From Pseudoselenomonas ruminantium (GTDB taxonomy: Bacteria > Bacillota > Negativicutes > Selenomonadales > Selenomonadaceae), in NCBI RefSeq assembly GCF_900104055.1, contig NZ_FNJQ01000010.1:17059-81058 (forward strand): a stretch of 64,000 nucleotides of DNA. The letters are read 5' to 3'. The translations under genes were made by a program, and so were the position numbers. The notes under the pieces were generated by a model, which did not search any database, was not told the DNA's origin, and saw only the letters and a list, made by a program, of their open reading frames with translations. Every line of letters begins with the position of its first letter. Within the stretch, counting starts at the first letter, position 1. Positions 1 through 8,350 of this stretch are shown one piece after another.

Positions 1-1
1 C

Positions 2-325
2 AATTCCCCGGCAGTGACGGATTACCTTCGGGAGCAGCTGGCTCCCTTTGACCTGAAGGAGTATTCTTCGCTGGTTTTGGGCTGCACCCATTTCAACTAT
101 TTCAAGGACACGCTGCGGACACTGCTGCCGGAAAATGTTGCCTTTGTAGACGGCAATGAAGGCACGGTCAATGAACTGATCCGCCGTCTGAAGGAACGCA
201 ACCTGTTGGAGAACAATCCTCAGCAGGTGGAGTATTTCTACTCGGGCCGCAAGGTCACGGATCTGATGGAGTTAGAGCGCTTGCAGAAATGCCTGGGCCG
301 GCTCGAAAAGATGTACCGAATTTAA
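2..325 (+). CDS. murI: Glutamate racemase, C-terminal part (cut by window start)
   Basis: Supplies D-glutamate for peptidoglycan by racemising L-glutamate in the cytoplasm. The reading frame is open from base 2, before the first possible start, so the gene begins outside the window. The visible part carries the second catalytic cysteine block, LVLGCTHFNYF, and the family C-terminus with an FVDGNEGT segment. About 108 codons of a protein normally near 265 residues are present. Family assignment is strong. No terminator is evident before the next gene 65 bases on. Confidence 0.88.
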   Translation, partial: NSPAVTDYLREQLAPFDLKEYSSLVLGCTHFNYFKDTLRTLLPENVAFVDGNEGTVNELIRRLKERNLLENNPQQVEYFYSGRKVTDLMELERLQKCLGRLEKMYRI

Positions 326-326
326 C

Positions 327-362
327 TTGACTTTGCAGTGCTTTTGTTCTAGTCTATACAAT
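327..362 (+). promoter_or_regulatory. Candidate promoter before the thioesterase operon
   Basis: TTGCAG at 333-338 and TACAAT at 357-362 are spaced 18 bases. A TTGACT at 327-332 gives a worse alternative. The site lies in the 65-base gap after murI, so it could start transcription of the 391-2086 genes. Confidence 0.35.
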
Positions 363-390
363 GTGCCTAAAGTGTTAAGGGGGACGCAAT

Positions 391-837
391 ATGCCAGTAA
401 ATATCGAACATCATGTAAATTTCTATGACACCGATGCCATGGCCGTGGTACACCATGCCAATTATATCCGTTGGTTTGAAATTGGCCGTGTGGCGTACCT
501 TAGGGAGATTGGCATCACGCTGACGGAAATGATGGACGATGGCTATGTGTTCCCCATTACGGATATCAGTGCCAAATACGTTTCGCCGGGCAAGTTCGAT
601 GACAACCTCATCATTGAGACCACGGCCACGGCACTGACTAAAGCGAAGATGTGCTTCAAATACCGCATCCTGCGCAAGGAGACGGGGGAAGTGCTGGTGA
701 CGGGCAAGTCCCAGAACGTCTACACCAGCAAAGAGACGGGTCATATCGCCCGCCTGTCGGAAAAGTATTATACGCGTCTGCAGGCAGCTATGGAAAAGGA
801 AAAGGCTGTTGCAGAGGCGCAGAATAAAGCAAAATAA
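391..837 (+). CDS. YbgC-type acyl-CoA thioesterase (hotdog fold)
   Basis: Probably hydrolyses an acyl-CoA thioester in the cytoplasm; the true substrate is not readable. The 148-residue protein has the 4HBT signature near the N-terminus: DTDAMAVVHHANYIRWFE, with the catalytic aspartate around residue 15 and a conserved histidine at 21-22. Length fits the single-domain YbgC/FcbC family. The C-terminal 20 residues are a lysine- and alanine-rich tail. The start is ATG with GGGGG about 8 bases upstream. It is followed after 25 bases by an unknown membrane protein, in an apparent operon. Confidence 0.85.
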   Translation: MPVNIEHHVNFYDTDAMAVVHHANYIRWFEIGRVAYLREIGITLTEMMDDGYVFPITDISAKYVSPGKFDDNLIIETTATALTKAKMCFKYRILRKETGEVLVTGKSQNVYTSKETGHIARLSEKYYTRLQAAMEKEKAVAEAQNKAK

Positions 838-862
838 GCAGGGATTCTAGGGAGGAATTATT

Positions 863-1414
863 GTGGAATTTTTAACCATAGTGTTATTGGTCATCCTGAT
901 TTTGATCTGTGTGACCAGACTCTTTTTGGCTTATCTGGGTACGGAGGACATCCGCGTGGATGCCAGCGCTCCGGTTGAGCTCGAAAGCAAGGACGAAAAC
1001 AGCCTCGTGCTGGTAAAGAAGCTGCGCTTCTATAATGAAGGCAAACAGTGTGCCACCATTATGGATGCTATCTGCCGCAGCCAGCTGCCCTATGAGCAGT
1101 ATGACGGCATTGAAGTGTGCCCCAAGGCTGAACGCGAAGGCGAAGTCCGTGAGGACGATTACTTCGAGGCCGTAATCATCCAGAAGAAGGGTTACAAGGG
1201 CGGTTTGGACAGCCTGAACCTCTTTGCGAAAATCAAGCTGACGCCGCGCAAGGGCATGAGCCTGGAGGAAGCACTGTCCCATATGGTTGACCTGCCGGTT
1301 GACTTCATCTGGCAGGAGACGGGCCGCGCTGTGCAGCATTACAACAAGCTGCGTATCGAGATTACGGCAGATGAGATTGCAAAACTGGCTGGCGTAACGC
1401 TGGTCAAGGACTAA
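863..1414 (+). CDS. Unknown membrane-anchored protein, 183 aa
   Basis: Not recognised. It starts at GTG with AGGGAGG 7-13 bases upstream. Residues 2-24 form one hydrophobic helix, so the protein is probably anchored in the inner membrane with a roughly 155-residue soluble domain. That domain has a block DENSLVLVKKLRFYNEGKQC and a later helical segment. There are no cysteine or histidine clusters suggesting metal binding. It sits 12 bases before a CofE-like gene, and the two are probably co-transcribed, but nothing visible ties it to that enzyme. Confidence 0.75.
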   Translation: MEFLTIVLLVILILICVTRLFLAYLGTEDIRVDASAPVELESKDENSLVLVKKLRFYNEGKQCATIMDAICRSQLPYEQYDGIEVCPKAEREGEVREDDYFEAVIIQKKGYKGGLDSLNLFAKIKLTPRKGMSLEEALSHMVDLPVDFIWQETGRAVQHYNKLRIEITADEIAKLAGVTLVKD

Positions 1415-1426
1415 GGAGGCACTGAC

Positions 1427-2086
1427 ATGCAAGACGAAATGAAACTTATTCCGGTGCCGACGCGCATCCTGACGGAAAAAGACGATATTGTGGATGCCAT
1501 TGAGCATTACACGAAAGATAAGATCGGTGAGAACGACCTGCTCTGCTGCGCAGAGTCCGTAGTTGCCATCACTCAGGGCCGCTTTGTGCGCCCGGAGGAT
1601 TTGAAGATCTCCAAGCTGGCCAAGTTCTGCTGCCGCTTTATCCCGGACTACGGCTCTCTGGCTTCGCCGCATGGCATGCAGTCTCTGATGGACGTGGAAG
1701 GCAAATGGCGTGTAGCCTTTGCCCTGCTGGCCGGTTCCGTGGCTAAGCTCTTTGGCAAATCTGGTATGTTCTATGTCTGGGGCGGCAAGGAAACTGCTAT
1801 GATCGATGACGTCACGGGTACGATGCCGCCGTTTGACAAATGCATTGTCTACGGACCGGGTGAACCGTATGAAGTCGTGAAGCGCATCAAGGAACGTCTG
1901 GGCTGCTTTGGCGCCATGATTGCCGACGTAAATGACCTTAAGCGCAGCCGCGTGGTGGGCATCACCGAGGGCACGGACGGCGAGATCGCCCGCAAGCTCC
2001 TGATTGATAACCCCTTCGGCAACGCTTCTCAGAAGACGCCAATCTGCATTATCAAGAATTACAAGCAGTATCAGGAAAGCAAATAA
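1427..2086 (+). CDS. CofE-like protein (F420-0:gamma-glutamyl ligase family)
   Basis: A stand-alone member of the family that in F420-producing organisms adds glutamate to coenzyme F420-0. Recognisable parts are the N-terminal [21 protein letters not shown], the central [10 protein letters not shown], and the block [19 protein letters not shown]. At 219 residues it matches short Firmicute homologues. F420 is not expected in this lineage, so it may use another acceptor; that is inference. The start ATG follows AAGGAGG at 1414-1420. It is the last gene before a strong terminator. Confidence 0.75.
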   Translation: MQDEMKLIPVPTRILTEKDDIVDAIEHYTKDKIGENDLLCCAESVVAITQGRFVRPEDLKISKLAKFCCRFIPDYGSLASPHGMQSLMDVEGKWRVAFALLAGSVAKLFGKSGMFYVWGGKETAMIDDVTGTMPPFDKCIVYGPGEPYEVVKRIKERLGCFGAMIADVNDLKRSRVVGITEGTDGEIARKLLIDNPFGNASQKTPICIIKNYKQYQESK

Positions 2087-2094
2087 GTGGTGAT

Positions 2095-2126
2095 AAAAGC
2101 CTCCCCACAGGGGAGGCTTTTAAAAA
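2095..2126 (+). terminator. Rho-independent terminator after the CofE-like gene
   Basis: A perfect 12-bp stem (2095-2106 with 2110-2121) closes a 3-base loop ACA. The 3' arm ends in TTTT. The structure sits only 17 bases before rph, so it separates the two units or attenuates rph. Confidence 0.85.
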
Positions 2127-2138
2127 AGGAGTGATTGC

Positions 2139-2885
2139 ATGGAGCGTTTCAGACACCGCGCTGCGGACGCTTTGCGACCCTATAAGATCCACCGCAAGTT
2201 CCAGAAGTATCCGGCCGGTTCGGTACTGATTGAGATGGGCAATACCAAGGTCATCTGTGCCGCTACCGTGGAAGAGCGGGTGCCGTTCTTCCTCAAGGGG
2301 ACAGGCGAGGGCTGGATTACGGCGGAGTATTCCCTGCTGCCCAGCGCTACAGGCACGCGCACCCAGCGGGAAGCCGTCAAGGGCAAGCAGACCGGGCGTA
2401 CTCAGGAAATTGAGCGCCTGATTGGCCGTTCCCTACGCTCCGTGGTGGACACCAAGGCCTTGGGCGAGCGCACCATCATGATTGACTGCGATGTGATCCA
2501 GGCCGATGGCGGCACGCGCACAGCGGCTATTACCGGTGCCTTTGTGGCTTTGGTGGAAGCCTGTGCGAGCTTCTATCAGAAGGGGAATATCTTTCCTGTC
2601 AAGGATTTTTTGGCGGCTATCAGCGTGGGCATCAACAAGGAGGATGAGCCAATCCTTGATCTATGTTATGAGGAAGATTCTACGGCCATGGTGGATATGA
2701 ATGTGGTGATGACGGGCTTTGGCAAGTTCGTCGAGGTGCAGGGCACCGGCGAGGGCCGGCCCTTTGACCATCAGGAGCTCACGCGGCTGCTCGCATTAGG
2801 GGAGAAGGGCTGCCGCGAGTTGATTTCCTATCAGAAGGATGTTTTAGGCGGTCAGCTGGTCTGGCTGGTAGGCCGCGAAGGTTGA
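2139..2885 (+). CDS. rph: Ribonuclease PH
   Basis: Phosphorolytic 3'-5' exoribonuclease that trims tRNA 3' ends. The 248-residue length is normal. Visible family blocks are ADALRPYKI near the N-terminus, [18 protein letters not shown] around 65-85, [10 protein letters not shown], and the phosphate/metal region [20 protein letters not shown] around 115-135. The start ATG follows AAAGGAG. It is 18 bases from rdgB and begins an rph-rdgB-phosphodiesterase operon, a common Firmicute arrangement. Confidence 0.95.
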   Translation: MERFRHRAADALRPYKIHRKFQKYPAGSVLIEMGNTKVICAATVEERVPFFLKGTGEGWITAEYSLLPSATGTRTQREAVKGKQTGRTQEIERLIGRSLRSVVDTKALGERTIMIDCDVIQADGGTRTAAITGAFVALVEACASFYQKGNIFPVKDFLAAISVGINKEDEPILDLCYEEDSTAMVDMNVVMTGFGKFVEVQGTGEGRPFDHQELTRLLALGEKGCRELISYQKDVLGGQLVWLVGREG

Positions 2886-2903
2886 TATTAGGGGAGTTAT
2901 TTT

Positions 2904-3503
2904 ATGAAGAAGATTGTCATTGCCACGAAGAATGCGGGCAAAGTTCGGGAAATGAAAGACGCTTTTGCGCATCTGCCCGTGGAAGTGGTGGCTCTGTCGG
3001 AGTTTGGGGATTTGCCCAATGCCATTGAGGATGGGGGAACCTTTGCGGATAATGCCGCCATCAAGGCCCGCTTCTATATGGAAAAGACGGGGTGTGCCTG
3101 TCTGGCCGATGATTCCGGTTTGGAAGTCGCGGTGCTCGGGGGCCGTCCGGGGGTGTATTCCTCCCGTTTTGCCGGCTATAACGCCGAGGACTGGGCCAAC
3201 AATCAGAAGATGCTCGAAGAACTCTGCATTGCCGATGTGGAAGAATCGCCGGCCGATTATCGCTGCTCCCTGTGCTTTATCGATACGGATGGCACTATCC
3301 TGCGGGCCGATGGCCGCTGTGATGGCGTCGTGCGCAAGATTCCCCGGGGCAAGAACGGCTTTGGTTATGATCCCTATTTCTATACCAATGAGTATGCAGG
3401 CCGTACCATGGCGGAACTGACCTTTGAGGAGAAGGACCGCATCAGCCATCGCGGCCGTGCCCTGCGCAAGCTCACGCAGCAGCTGGAGGAACATCTGGCA
3501 TGA
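2904..3503 (+). CDS. rdgB: XTP/dITP pyrophosphatase
   Basis: Cleaves non-canonical purine triphosphates (XTP, dITP, ITP) to monophosphates and so keeps them out of DNA and RNA. The 199-residue protein has the HAM1/RdgB signatures: ATKNAGKVREM at the N-terminus, LADDSGLEV with the metal-binding aspartates near 66-68, GVYSSRFAG, and the C-terminal ISHRGRALRKL. The start follows GGGGAG. Its last bases overlap the next gene by 4 (ATGA), suggesting translational coupling. Confidence 0.94.
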   Translation: MKKIVIATKNAGKVREMKDAFAHLPVEVVALSEFGDLPNAIEDGGTFADNAAIKARFYMEKTGCACLADDSGLEVAVLGGRPGVYSSRFAGYNAEDWANNQKMLEELCIADVEESPADYRCSLCFIDTDGTILRADGRCDGVVRKIPRGKNGFGYDPYFYTNEYAGRTMAELTFEEKDRISHRGRALRKLTQQLEEHLA

Positions 3504-3985
3504 GGGTAGGTATTCTGAGCGACAGCCATGGCGATTACCGTTATATCGATCAGGCTTTGGCGCATAAGGAAGCCCAGGATGTGGAAGTCTGGCTGTTTGC
3601 TGGGGATATTGCCATGGATGCCGATTACCTGGCCATGGTGACAGATAAAGAAGTCATCAAAGTGGCGGGCAATAACGACTGGCCTGGCGGCCGCCTGCCG
3701 GATTATGAGACGGCGGATATTGCTGGTCATACCATTTTCCTGACGCACGGCCATCTCTTTGGCGTGGGCTTTGGCCTTCATAATCTGGCACAGGCTGCCG
3801 TCGATGTGGGGGCAGATATTGCCGTCTATGGCCACACCCATATAGCGGTGGATACATTGCTGGATGATGTACGGATCTTGAATCCCGGCAGTATATCCCG
3901 TCCACGGGATGCGCGCAATGGTTCATTCATGGTGATGAATCTGGAAGTAGATAAATCCCCTCGTGTAAAACTGTTAAGGATATAA
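3500..3985 (+). CDS. YfcE/MJ0936-type metallophosphoesterase
   Basis: Dinuclear-metal phosphodiesterase of the small bacterial class; the natural substrate is unknown. All five metallophosphoesterase blocks can be read in its 161 residues: GILSDSHGD at the start, FAGDIAMDAD, VAGNNDW, LTHGHLFGVG and YGHTHIAVD, followed by the typical LNPGSISRPR. It overlaps rdgB by 4 bases, as often in Firmicutes, and ends the operon before a terminator. Confidence 0.9.
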   Translation: MRVGILSDSHGDYRYIDQALAHKEAQDVEVWLFAGDIAMDADYLAMVTDKEVIKVAGNNDWPGGRLPDYETADIAGHTIFLTHGHLFGVGFGLHNLAQAAVDVGADIAVYGHTHIAVDTLLDDVRILNPGSISRPRDARNGSFMVMNLEVDKSPRVKLLRI

Positions 3986-4036
3986 TTATTATCTATTGTA
4001 TAATAATTATCAAATAGAAAAAATCTATAAATTTTT

Positions 4037-4070
4037 TAAAAAAAGTCCTGCTTTTAGCAGGATTTTTTTT
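4037..4070 (+). terminator. Terminator of the rph operon
   Basis: The core stem TCCTGC/GCAGGA (4046-4051 with 4057-4062) is flanked by an A tract and by eight T residues at 4063-4070. The A and T tracts extend the stem, so it may work on both strands. Confidence 0.85.
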
Positions 4071-4126
4071 GCGAATATCTAATATAAATATTGATGTGAT
4101 AGTAATCACGCGAAGAGGTAACTAAG

Positions 4127-4198
4127 ATGCAGAAAAGTGAATTGGATTCACTATTTTCGCGGTTTGCGGGCATCATACGAATGCTTGAAAATCAATAG
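4127..4198 (+). CDS. Possible 23-residue leader peptide before fumarase
   Basis: A short ATG frame encodes MQKSELDSLFSRFAGIIRML and three more residues, then TAG. GAAGAGGT lies about 7 bases before the ATG, a credible ribosome binding site. Its last codons overlap the -35 box of the fumarase promoter. It could be a true small protein, a leader whose translation affects the downstream promoter, or chance. No known peptide is recognised. Confidence 0.25.
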   Translation: MQKSELDSLFSRFAGIIRMLENQ

Positions 4199-4213
4199 GA
4201 AATGTGTTATTAT
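4185..4213 (+). promoter_or_regulatory. Housekeeping promoter of the fumarase operon
   Basis: TTGAAA at 4185-4190 and TATTAT at 4208-4213 are separated by exactly 17 bases. They lie 46 bases before the TTG start of the fumarase alpha gene. Each box matches the sigma-A consensus in 5 of 6 positions or nearly so. Confidence 0.65.
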
Positions 4214-4258
4214 GTGCCTGCTGATGTGTGATAAAGTGTATTTATGGGAGGGATTACT

Positions 4259-5101
4259 TTGCGAGAAATCGACGCAAAACAAATCACGGAAACCGTAGCA
4301 CAGATGTGCAAAGAAGCGGCCTATTACCTTCCGGATGACGTCTACAACGCCATGAAGAAGGCGCGGGAGACGGAAACTTCTCCGGTAGGTCAGAATGTCC
4401 TCGACCAGATTATCCGCAATGCGGAAATCGCTAAGGCTGAAGATCGTCCTTACTGCCAGGATACTGGCATGACGATTGTCTTCCTTGAAGTTGGCCAGGA
4501 CCTGCACATTACGGGCGGCCTGTTGGAAGATGCAGTCAATGCCGGCATTTCCAAGGGCTATACCGAAGGCTACTTGCGTAAGTCCGTGGTCGGCGAGCCG
4601 CTGTTCAATCGTGTGAATACCAAGGATAACACGCCGGGCGTCATCTACACGAAAATCGTAGCAGGTGACAAGCTCAAGATTACCGTGGCACCGAAGGGCT
4701 TTGGTTCCGAGAACAAATCCGGTGTCAAGATGCTGGTACCGGCTGATGGTGTGGAAGGCGTGAAGAAAGCGGTTATGGACATTATCCTCCATGCCAGTAT
4801 GAACCCCTGCCCGCCGATGGTTATCGGTGTTGGTATCGGCGGTACCATGGACAGAGCTGCCCTCCTTTCCAAACTGGCTCTGACGCGTTCCGTTGACGAA
4901 CGTAATCCGATGCCGGAATACGCCAAACTGGAAGGCGAACTCCTCGAACTCATCAATCAGACGGGTATCGGCCCCCAGCTGGGCGGCAATACCTCGGCAC
5001 TGGCTGTAAACGTAGAGTGGGGCCCCACTCATATCGCAGGCCTGCCGGTTGCAGTAACCATTTGCTGCCATGCTATGCGCCATAAACAGCGTGTACTTTG
5101 A
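4259..5101 (+). CDS. Class I fumarate hydratase, alpha subunit
   Basis: Catalytic N-terminal half of the oxygen-sensitive [4Fe-4S] fumarase, interconverting malate and fumarate. Cluster-ligand cysteines are visible in PYCQDTGM (near residue 62), in NPCPPMVIGVGIGGTMD and in the C-terminal TICCHAMRHK. The TTG start at 4259 is chosen because GGGAGGG lies 6-12 bases upstream; an in-frame ATG at 4244 would contain that site and has none of its own. The protein is about 280 residues, normal for the separate alpha subunit. The beta gene follows after 22 bases. Confidence 0.93.
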   Translation: MREIDAKQITETVAQMCKEAAYYLPDDVYNAMKKARETETSPVGQNVLDQIIRNAEIAKAEDRPYCQDTGMTIVFLEVGQDLHITGGLLEDAVNAGISKGYTEGYLRKSVVGEPLFNRVNTKDNTPGVIYTKIVAGDKLKITVAPKGFGSENKSGVKMLVPADGVEGVKKAVMDIILHASMNPCPPMVIGVGIGGTMDRAALLSKLALTRSVDERNPMPEYAKLEGELLELINQTGIGPQLGGNTSALAVNVEWGPTHIAGLPVAVTICCHAMRHKQRVL

Positions 5102-5123
5102 TTTGAGACGGGAGGAAATATAA

Positions 5124-5690
5124 ATGGCTGAACAGATTCGGATTCAGACTCCGTTTACGGAGGAAATGAGCCGCAAGCTCAAAGCAGGCGATGCGGTACT
5201 TATCTCTGGCGAAATCATCGCCGCTCGTGACGCTGCCCACAAGGCAATGACGGAAGCTCTTGCCCGCGGCGAGAAACTGCCCGTTGACTGGCAGAATCAG
5301 ATGGTTTACTACCTGGGACCGACGCCGGCAAAACCGGGCGATCCCATCGGTTCCTGCGGCCCGACGACTTCCGGTCGTATGGATGCTTACACCCCGACCA
5401 TGCTCGAACAGGGCATCAAGGGTATGATTGGCAAAGGCTCCCGCTCTAAGGAAGTGGTGGAATCCATGAAGAAGAACGGCGTGACCTATTTCGCCGCTGT
5501 TGGCGGTGCTGCAGCCCTGATTGCCAAATCCGTCAAGAAATACGAAGTCCTCGCATACCCGGAGCTCGGCCCTGAGGCCGTAGCTCGTCTCACCGTAGAG
5601 GATTTCCCGGCTATCGTCGTCATCGACTGCGAGGGCAACAACCTTTACGAAACGAATCAGGCTAAGTATCGTACGCTGAAAGGCTACTGA
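5124..5690 (+). CDS. Class I fumarate hydratase, beta subunit
   Basis: C-terminal half of the two-subunit fumarase/tartrate-dehydratase family. The 188 residues include GPTPAKPGDPIGSCGPTTSG around 70-90 with the conserved GPTTSGRMD, then GMIGKGSRS and the FAAVGGAAALIA block. The start follows GGGAGG. It acts with the alpha subunit and feeds or drains the fumarate reductase encoded next. In a propionate/succinate fermenter the expected direction is malate to fumarate, then to succinate. Confidence 0.93.
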   Translation: MAEQIRIQTPFTEEMSRKLKAGDAVLISGEIIAARDAAHKAMTEALARGEKLPVDWQNQMVYYLGPTPAKPGDPIGSCGPTTSGRMDAYTPTMLEQGIKGMIGKGSRSKEVVESMKKNGVTYFAAVGGAAALIAKSVKKYEVLAYPELGPEAVARLTVEDFPAIVVIDCEGNNLYETNQAKYRTLKGY

Positions 5691-5702
5691 TAAAGGTATA
5701 GT

Positions 5703-5738
5703 GGAACAAGGCGGGCACGAGATCTTGCCCGCTATTCC
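5703..5738 (+). other. Stem-loop between fumarase and fumarate reductase genes
   Basis: GCGGGCA (5711-5717) pairs with TGCCCGC (5726-5732) around an 8-base loop; outer GGAA/TTCC can extend it. There is only a weak T run after it, so it may stabilise or separate the two message halves rather than end transcription fully. Confidence 0.5.
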
Positions 5739-5762
5739 AGGAATTATTTTAGGAGGTATAGA

Positions 5763-6389
5763 ATGTTTCACACAACTTTTTACGTGCGTCGTCTGCATTC
5801 ACTAGTGGGCCTCTTGGCGCTGGGCATGGTTCTCTTTGAACACATCTTCACCAACTCCATGGCTCTGGGCGGCGCTCCTGCACTCAACGGAGCCCTGGCA
5901 ATGATGGAGCTCATTCCGCATCCGATCTTCCTCGGACTGGAAATTGGCGCTATTGCAACGCCGCTGCTCTTCCATGCCATCTATGGTATCTACATCTGCC
6001 TGCAGGCTAAGAACAATCCGGGCCGTTATGGCTATGTCCGCAACTGGCAGTTCGCTCTGCAGCGCTGGACGGCATGGTTCCTGGTAGTATTCCTGGTTTG
6101 GCACGTATTCTATCTGCGTATCCTGACCAAGGGCATTGCCGGTGTTCCCATTTCCTATGAACTCCTGCAGAACTACTTCGTAGCAAATCCTGCCTATGCT
6201 CTTCTCTACATCATCGGTATGTTTGCTGCCATCTTCCATTTCTGCAATGGTATCACGACCTTCTGCATGACCTGGGGTATCGCTAAAGGCCCCCGCGTCC
6301 AGAATGTGGTAAGTGCACTGAGCATGGGCCTCTGCGCTGTGCTGTGCCTCGTGACGCTGGCATTTATGGGCAGCTACTTTGTGATGTAA
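5763..6389 (+). CDS. frdC: Fumarate reductase/succinate dehydrogenase cytochrome b558 subunit
   Basis: Membrane anchor that carries quinol electrons to the flavoprotein. The 208 residues form five hydrophobic helices, the single-subunit diheme (type B) design of Bacillus SdhC and Wolinella FrdC. Candidate heme histidines are His12, His27, one in LLFHAIYGIY, one in WHVFYLRIL and one in FHFCNGITTF. The start follows AGGAGG. The order C-A-B is that of the B type. With fumarase beside it and a fermentative host, menaquinol:fumarate reduction is the likely role; succinate oxidation is the alternative. Confidence 0.92.
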   Translation: MFHTTFYVRRLHSLVGLLALGMVLFEHIFTNSMALGGAPALNGALAMMELIPHPIFLGLEIGAIATPLLFHAIYGIYICLQAKNNPGRYGYVRNWQFALQRWTAWFLVVFLVWHVFYLRILTKGIAGVPISYELLQNYFVANPAYALLYIIGMFAAIFHFCNGITTFCMTWGIAKGPRVQNVVSALSMGLCAVLCLVTLAFMGSYFVM

Positions 6390-6425
6390 TTGCCTTTGTG
6401 TATGGCAAAGTAAAGGAGAATTTCA

Positions 6426-8333
6426 ATGGCTAATAAACCTGAAAAAAAGATTATTGTCGTAGGCGGCGGCCTTTCGGGCCTCATGGCTACGCTGAAAATC
6501 TGCGAAGACGGCGGTAAGGTTGACCTCTTCTCTTATTGCCCGGTAAAACGCTCTCACTCTCTGTGCGCACAGGGCGGCATGAACGCCTGCATGGACACCA
6601 AGGGTGAGCACGATTCCATCTATGAGCACTTCGATGATACGGTATACGGCGGTGACTTCCTGGCTGATCAGCTGGCTGTCAAAGGCATGGTTGAAGCAGC
6701 TCCGAAGCTCGTGCATATGTTCGACCGCATGGGCGTGCCCTTCACCCGTACGCCGGAAGGCGTTCTGGACCTCCGTAACTTCGGTGGCCAGAAGAACAAG
6801 CGCACCGTGTTCGCCGGCTCCACGACGGGCCAGCAGCTCCTCTACGCTCTCGACGAGCAGGTTCGCCGTTGGGAAGTTAAAGGCGGCGTAAAGAAATATG
6901 AATTCTGGGAATTCATCAAGATCATCAAGAACAAAGACGGTGTTTGCCGTGGTATCGTTGCGCAGAACATGAACTCCAACGAGATCCAGGCTTTCCCGGC
7001 TGATGTCGTAATCCTTGCTACTGGTGGCCCTGGCCAGGTATATGGCCGCTGCACGGCTTCCACTATCTGCAATGGTTCTGCCGTATCCGCTGTTTACCAG
7101 CAGGGCGCAGAAATCGGTAACCCCGAGTTCCTGCAGATCCATCCGACGGCTATTCCGGGTTCCGATAAGAACCGCCTGATGTCCGAAGCCTGCCGTGGTG
7201 AAGGCGGCCGCGTCTGGGTATACCGCAAGAACCCCCAGACGGGCGAAAAAGAACGCTGGTACTTCCTCGAAGACATGTATCCGGCATACGGCAATCTCGT
7301 ACCCCGTGACGTTGCATCCCGTGCCATCTACAAGGTCGTTGTGCACATGGGCCTCGGCATGACCAATCCGAACCGCGTATACCTCGACCTGTCCCATATC
7401 CCGGCCGATTACCTCGAGCGCAAGCTCGGCGGTATCCTCGAAATGTACGATGATTTCGTAGGCCAGGATCCGCGTAAGGTGCCGATGGAAATCTTCCCGT
7501 CCATCCATTATTCCATGGGTGGTATCTGGGTAGACCGTGAGCATCACACGAATATCCCGGGCCTTATGGCTTCCGGCGAATGCGATTACCAGTATCATGG
7601 TGCAAACCGTCTGGGCGCAAACTCCCTGTTGTCTGCTACTTACTCCGGCACCATCTCCGGTCCGGAAGCTCTGCGTCTTGCTCGCAGCGGCAAGCTCGGT
7701 GCTGCGCTCACCAATGAAGAGCTCGAAGCAGCCCGTCAGGAATGCGTTGCTGAATTCGATAAGATCCGTAACATGAACGGTGCCGAAAATGCTCATCAGA
7801 TGCACCATGAACTCGGTGACATCATGTACAAGTACGTGTCCATCGAGCGTGATAACAACGGCCTCAAACAGTGCATGAAAGAACTCCATGCCCTGCTCAA
7901 ACGTTGGGATAACATCGGTGTTACGGACCATGGCAACTGGGCAAACCAGGAAGCTATGTTCGTGCGTCAGCTCCGCAACATGATTATCTATGCAATGGCC
8001 ATCACGAAGTCCGCTCTGCAGCGTGATGAAAGCCGCGGCGCCCATGCGAAGATCGTCCTCAAATCCGACTATGACAGCTGGGATGCAGCCAAGAAGAAGG
8101 CCTTCGATGAGAAGAATGGCAAATACCATTTCGATGCTGAGACTGGCCGTGCCATGACGGATGATGGCAATGATGACCTGCTGTTCTTTGGCCGTGATGA
8201 TGAGAAATTCATGCGTACCACGGTGGTATCTTTTGACGCTGCCAACAGTGAACCGGAAGTTTCCTATCGTGAATTTGAACACTCTCTCATTAAGCCGCGT
8301 CTGCGTAACTACGCTGTAGCTAAGAAAGAGTAA
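6426..8333 (+). CDS. frdA: Fumarate reductase/succinate dehydrogenase flavoprotein
   Basis: Catalytic subunit reducing fumarate to succinate. At 635 residues it has the expected size for type B enzymes. The FAD-binding VVGGGLSGLMA is at 11-21 and the covalent-FAD histidine is His44 in RSHSLCAQGGMNA. Later come GGEGGRVWV-like and HPTAIPGSDKNRL substrate-site blocks, the HYSMGGIWVD motif, and HGANRLGANSLL. The start follows AAGGAG. It is 36 bases from frdC and 17 from frdB. Confidence 0.95.
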   Translation: MANKPEKKIIVVGGGLSGLMATLKICEDGGKVDLFSYCPVKRSHSLCAQGGMNACMDTKGEHDSIYEHFDDTVYGGDFLADQLAVKGMVEAAPKLVHMFDRMGVPFTRTPEGVLDLRNFGGQKNKRTVFAGSTTGQQLLYALDEQVRRWEVKGGVKKYEFWEFIKIIKNKDGVCRGIVAQNMNSNEIQAFPADVVILATGGPGQVYGRCTASTICNGSAVSAVYQQGAEIGNPEFLQIHPTAIPGSDKNRLMSEACRGEGGRVWVYRKNPQTGEKERWYFLEDMYPAYGNLVPRDVASRAIYKVVVHMGLGMTNPNRVYLDLSHIPADYLERKLGGILEMYDDFVGQDPRKVPMEIFPSIHYSMGGIWVDREHHTNIPGLMASGECDYQYHGANRLGANSLLSATYSGTISGPEALRLARSGKLGAALTNEELEAARQECVAEFDKIRNMNGAENAHQMHHELGDIMYKYVSIERDNNGLKQCMKELHALLKRWDNIGVTDHGNWANQEAMFVRQLRNMIIYAMAITKSALQRDESRGAHAKIVLKSDYDSWDAAKKKAFDEKNGKYHFDAETGRAMTDDGNDDLLFFGRDDEKFMRTTVVSFDAANSEPEVSYREFEHSLIKPRLRNYAVAKKE

Positions 8334-8350
8334 GAGGGAGGACAACAGAA

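Noticed and set aside
6423..8345. A 640-codon minus-strand open frame opposite frdA
   Set aside because: It mirrors frdA exactly, a known effect of codon bias in GC-rich genes, has no recognisable motif and no ribosome binding site.
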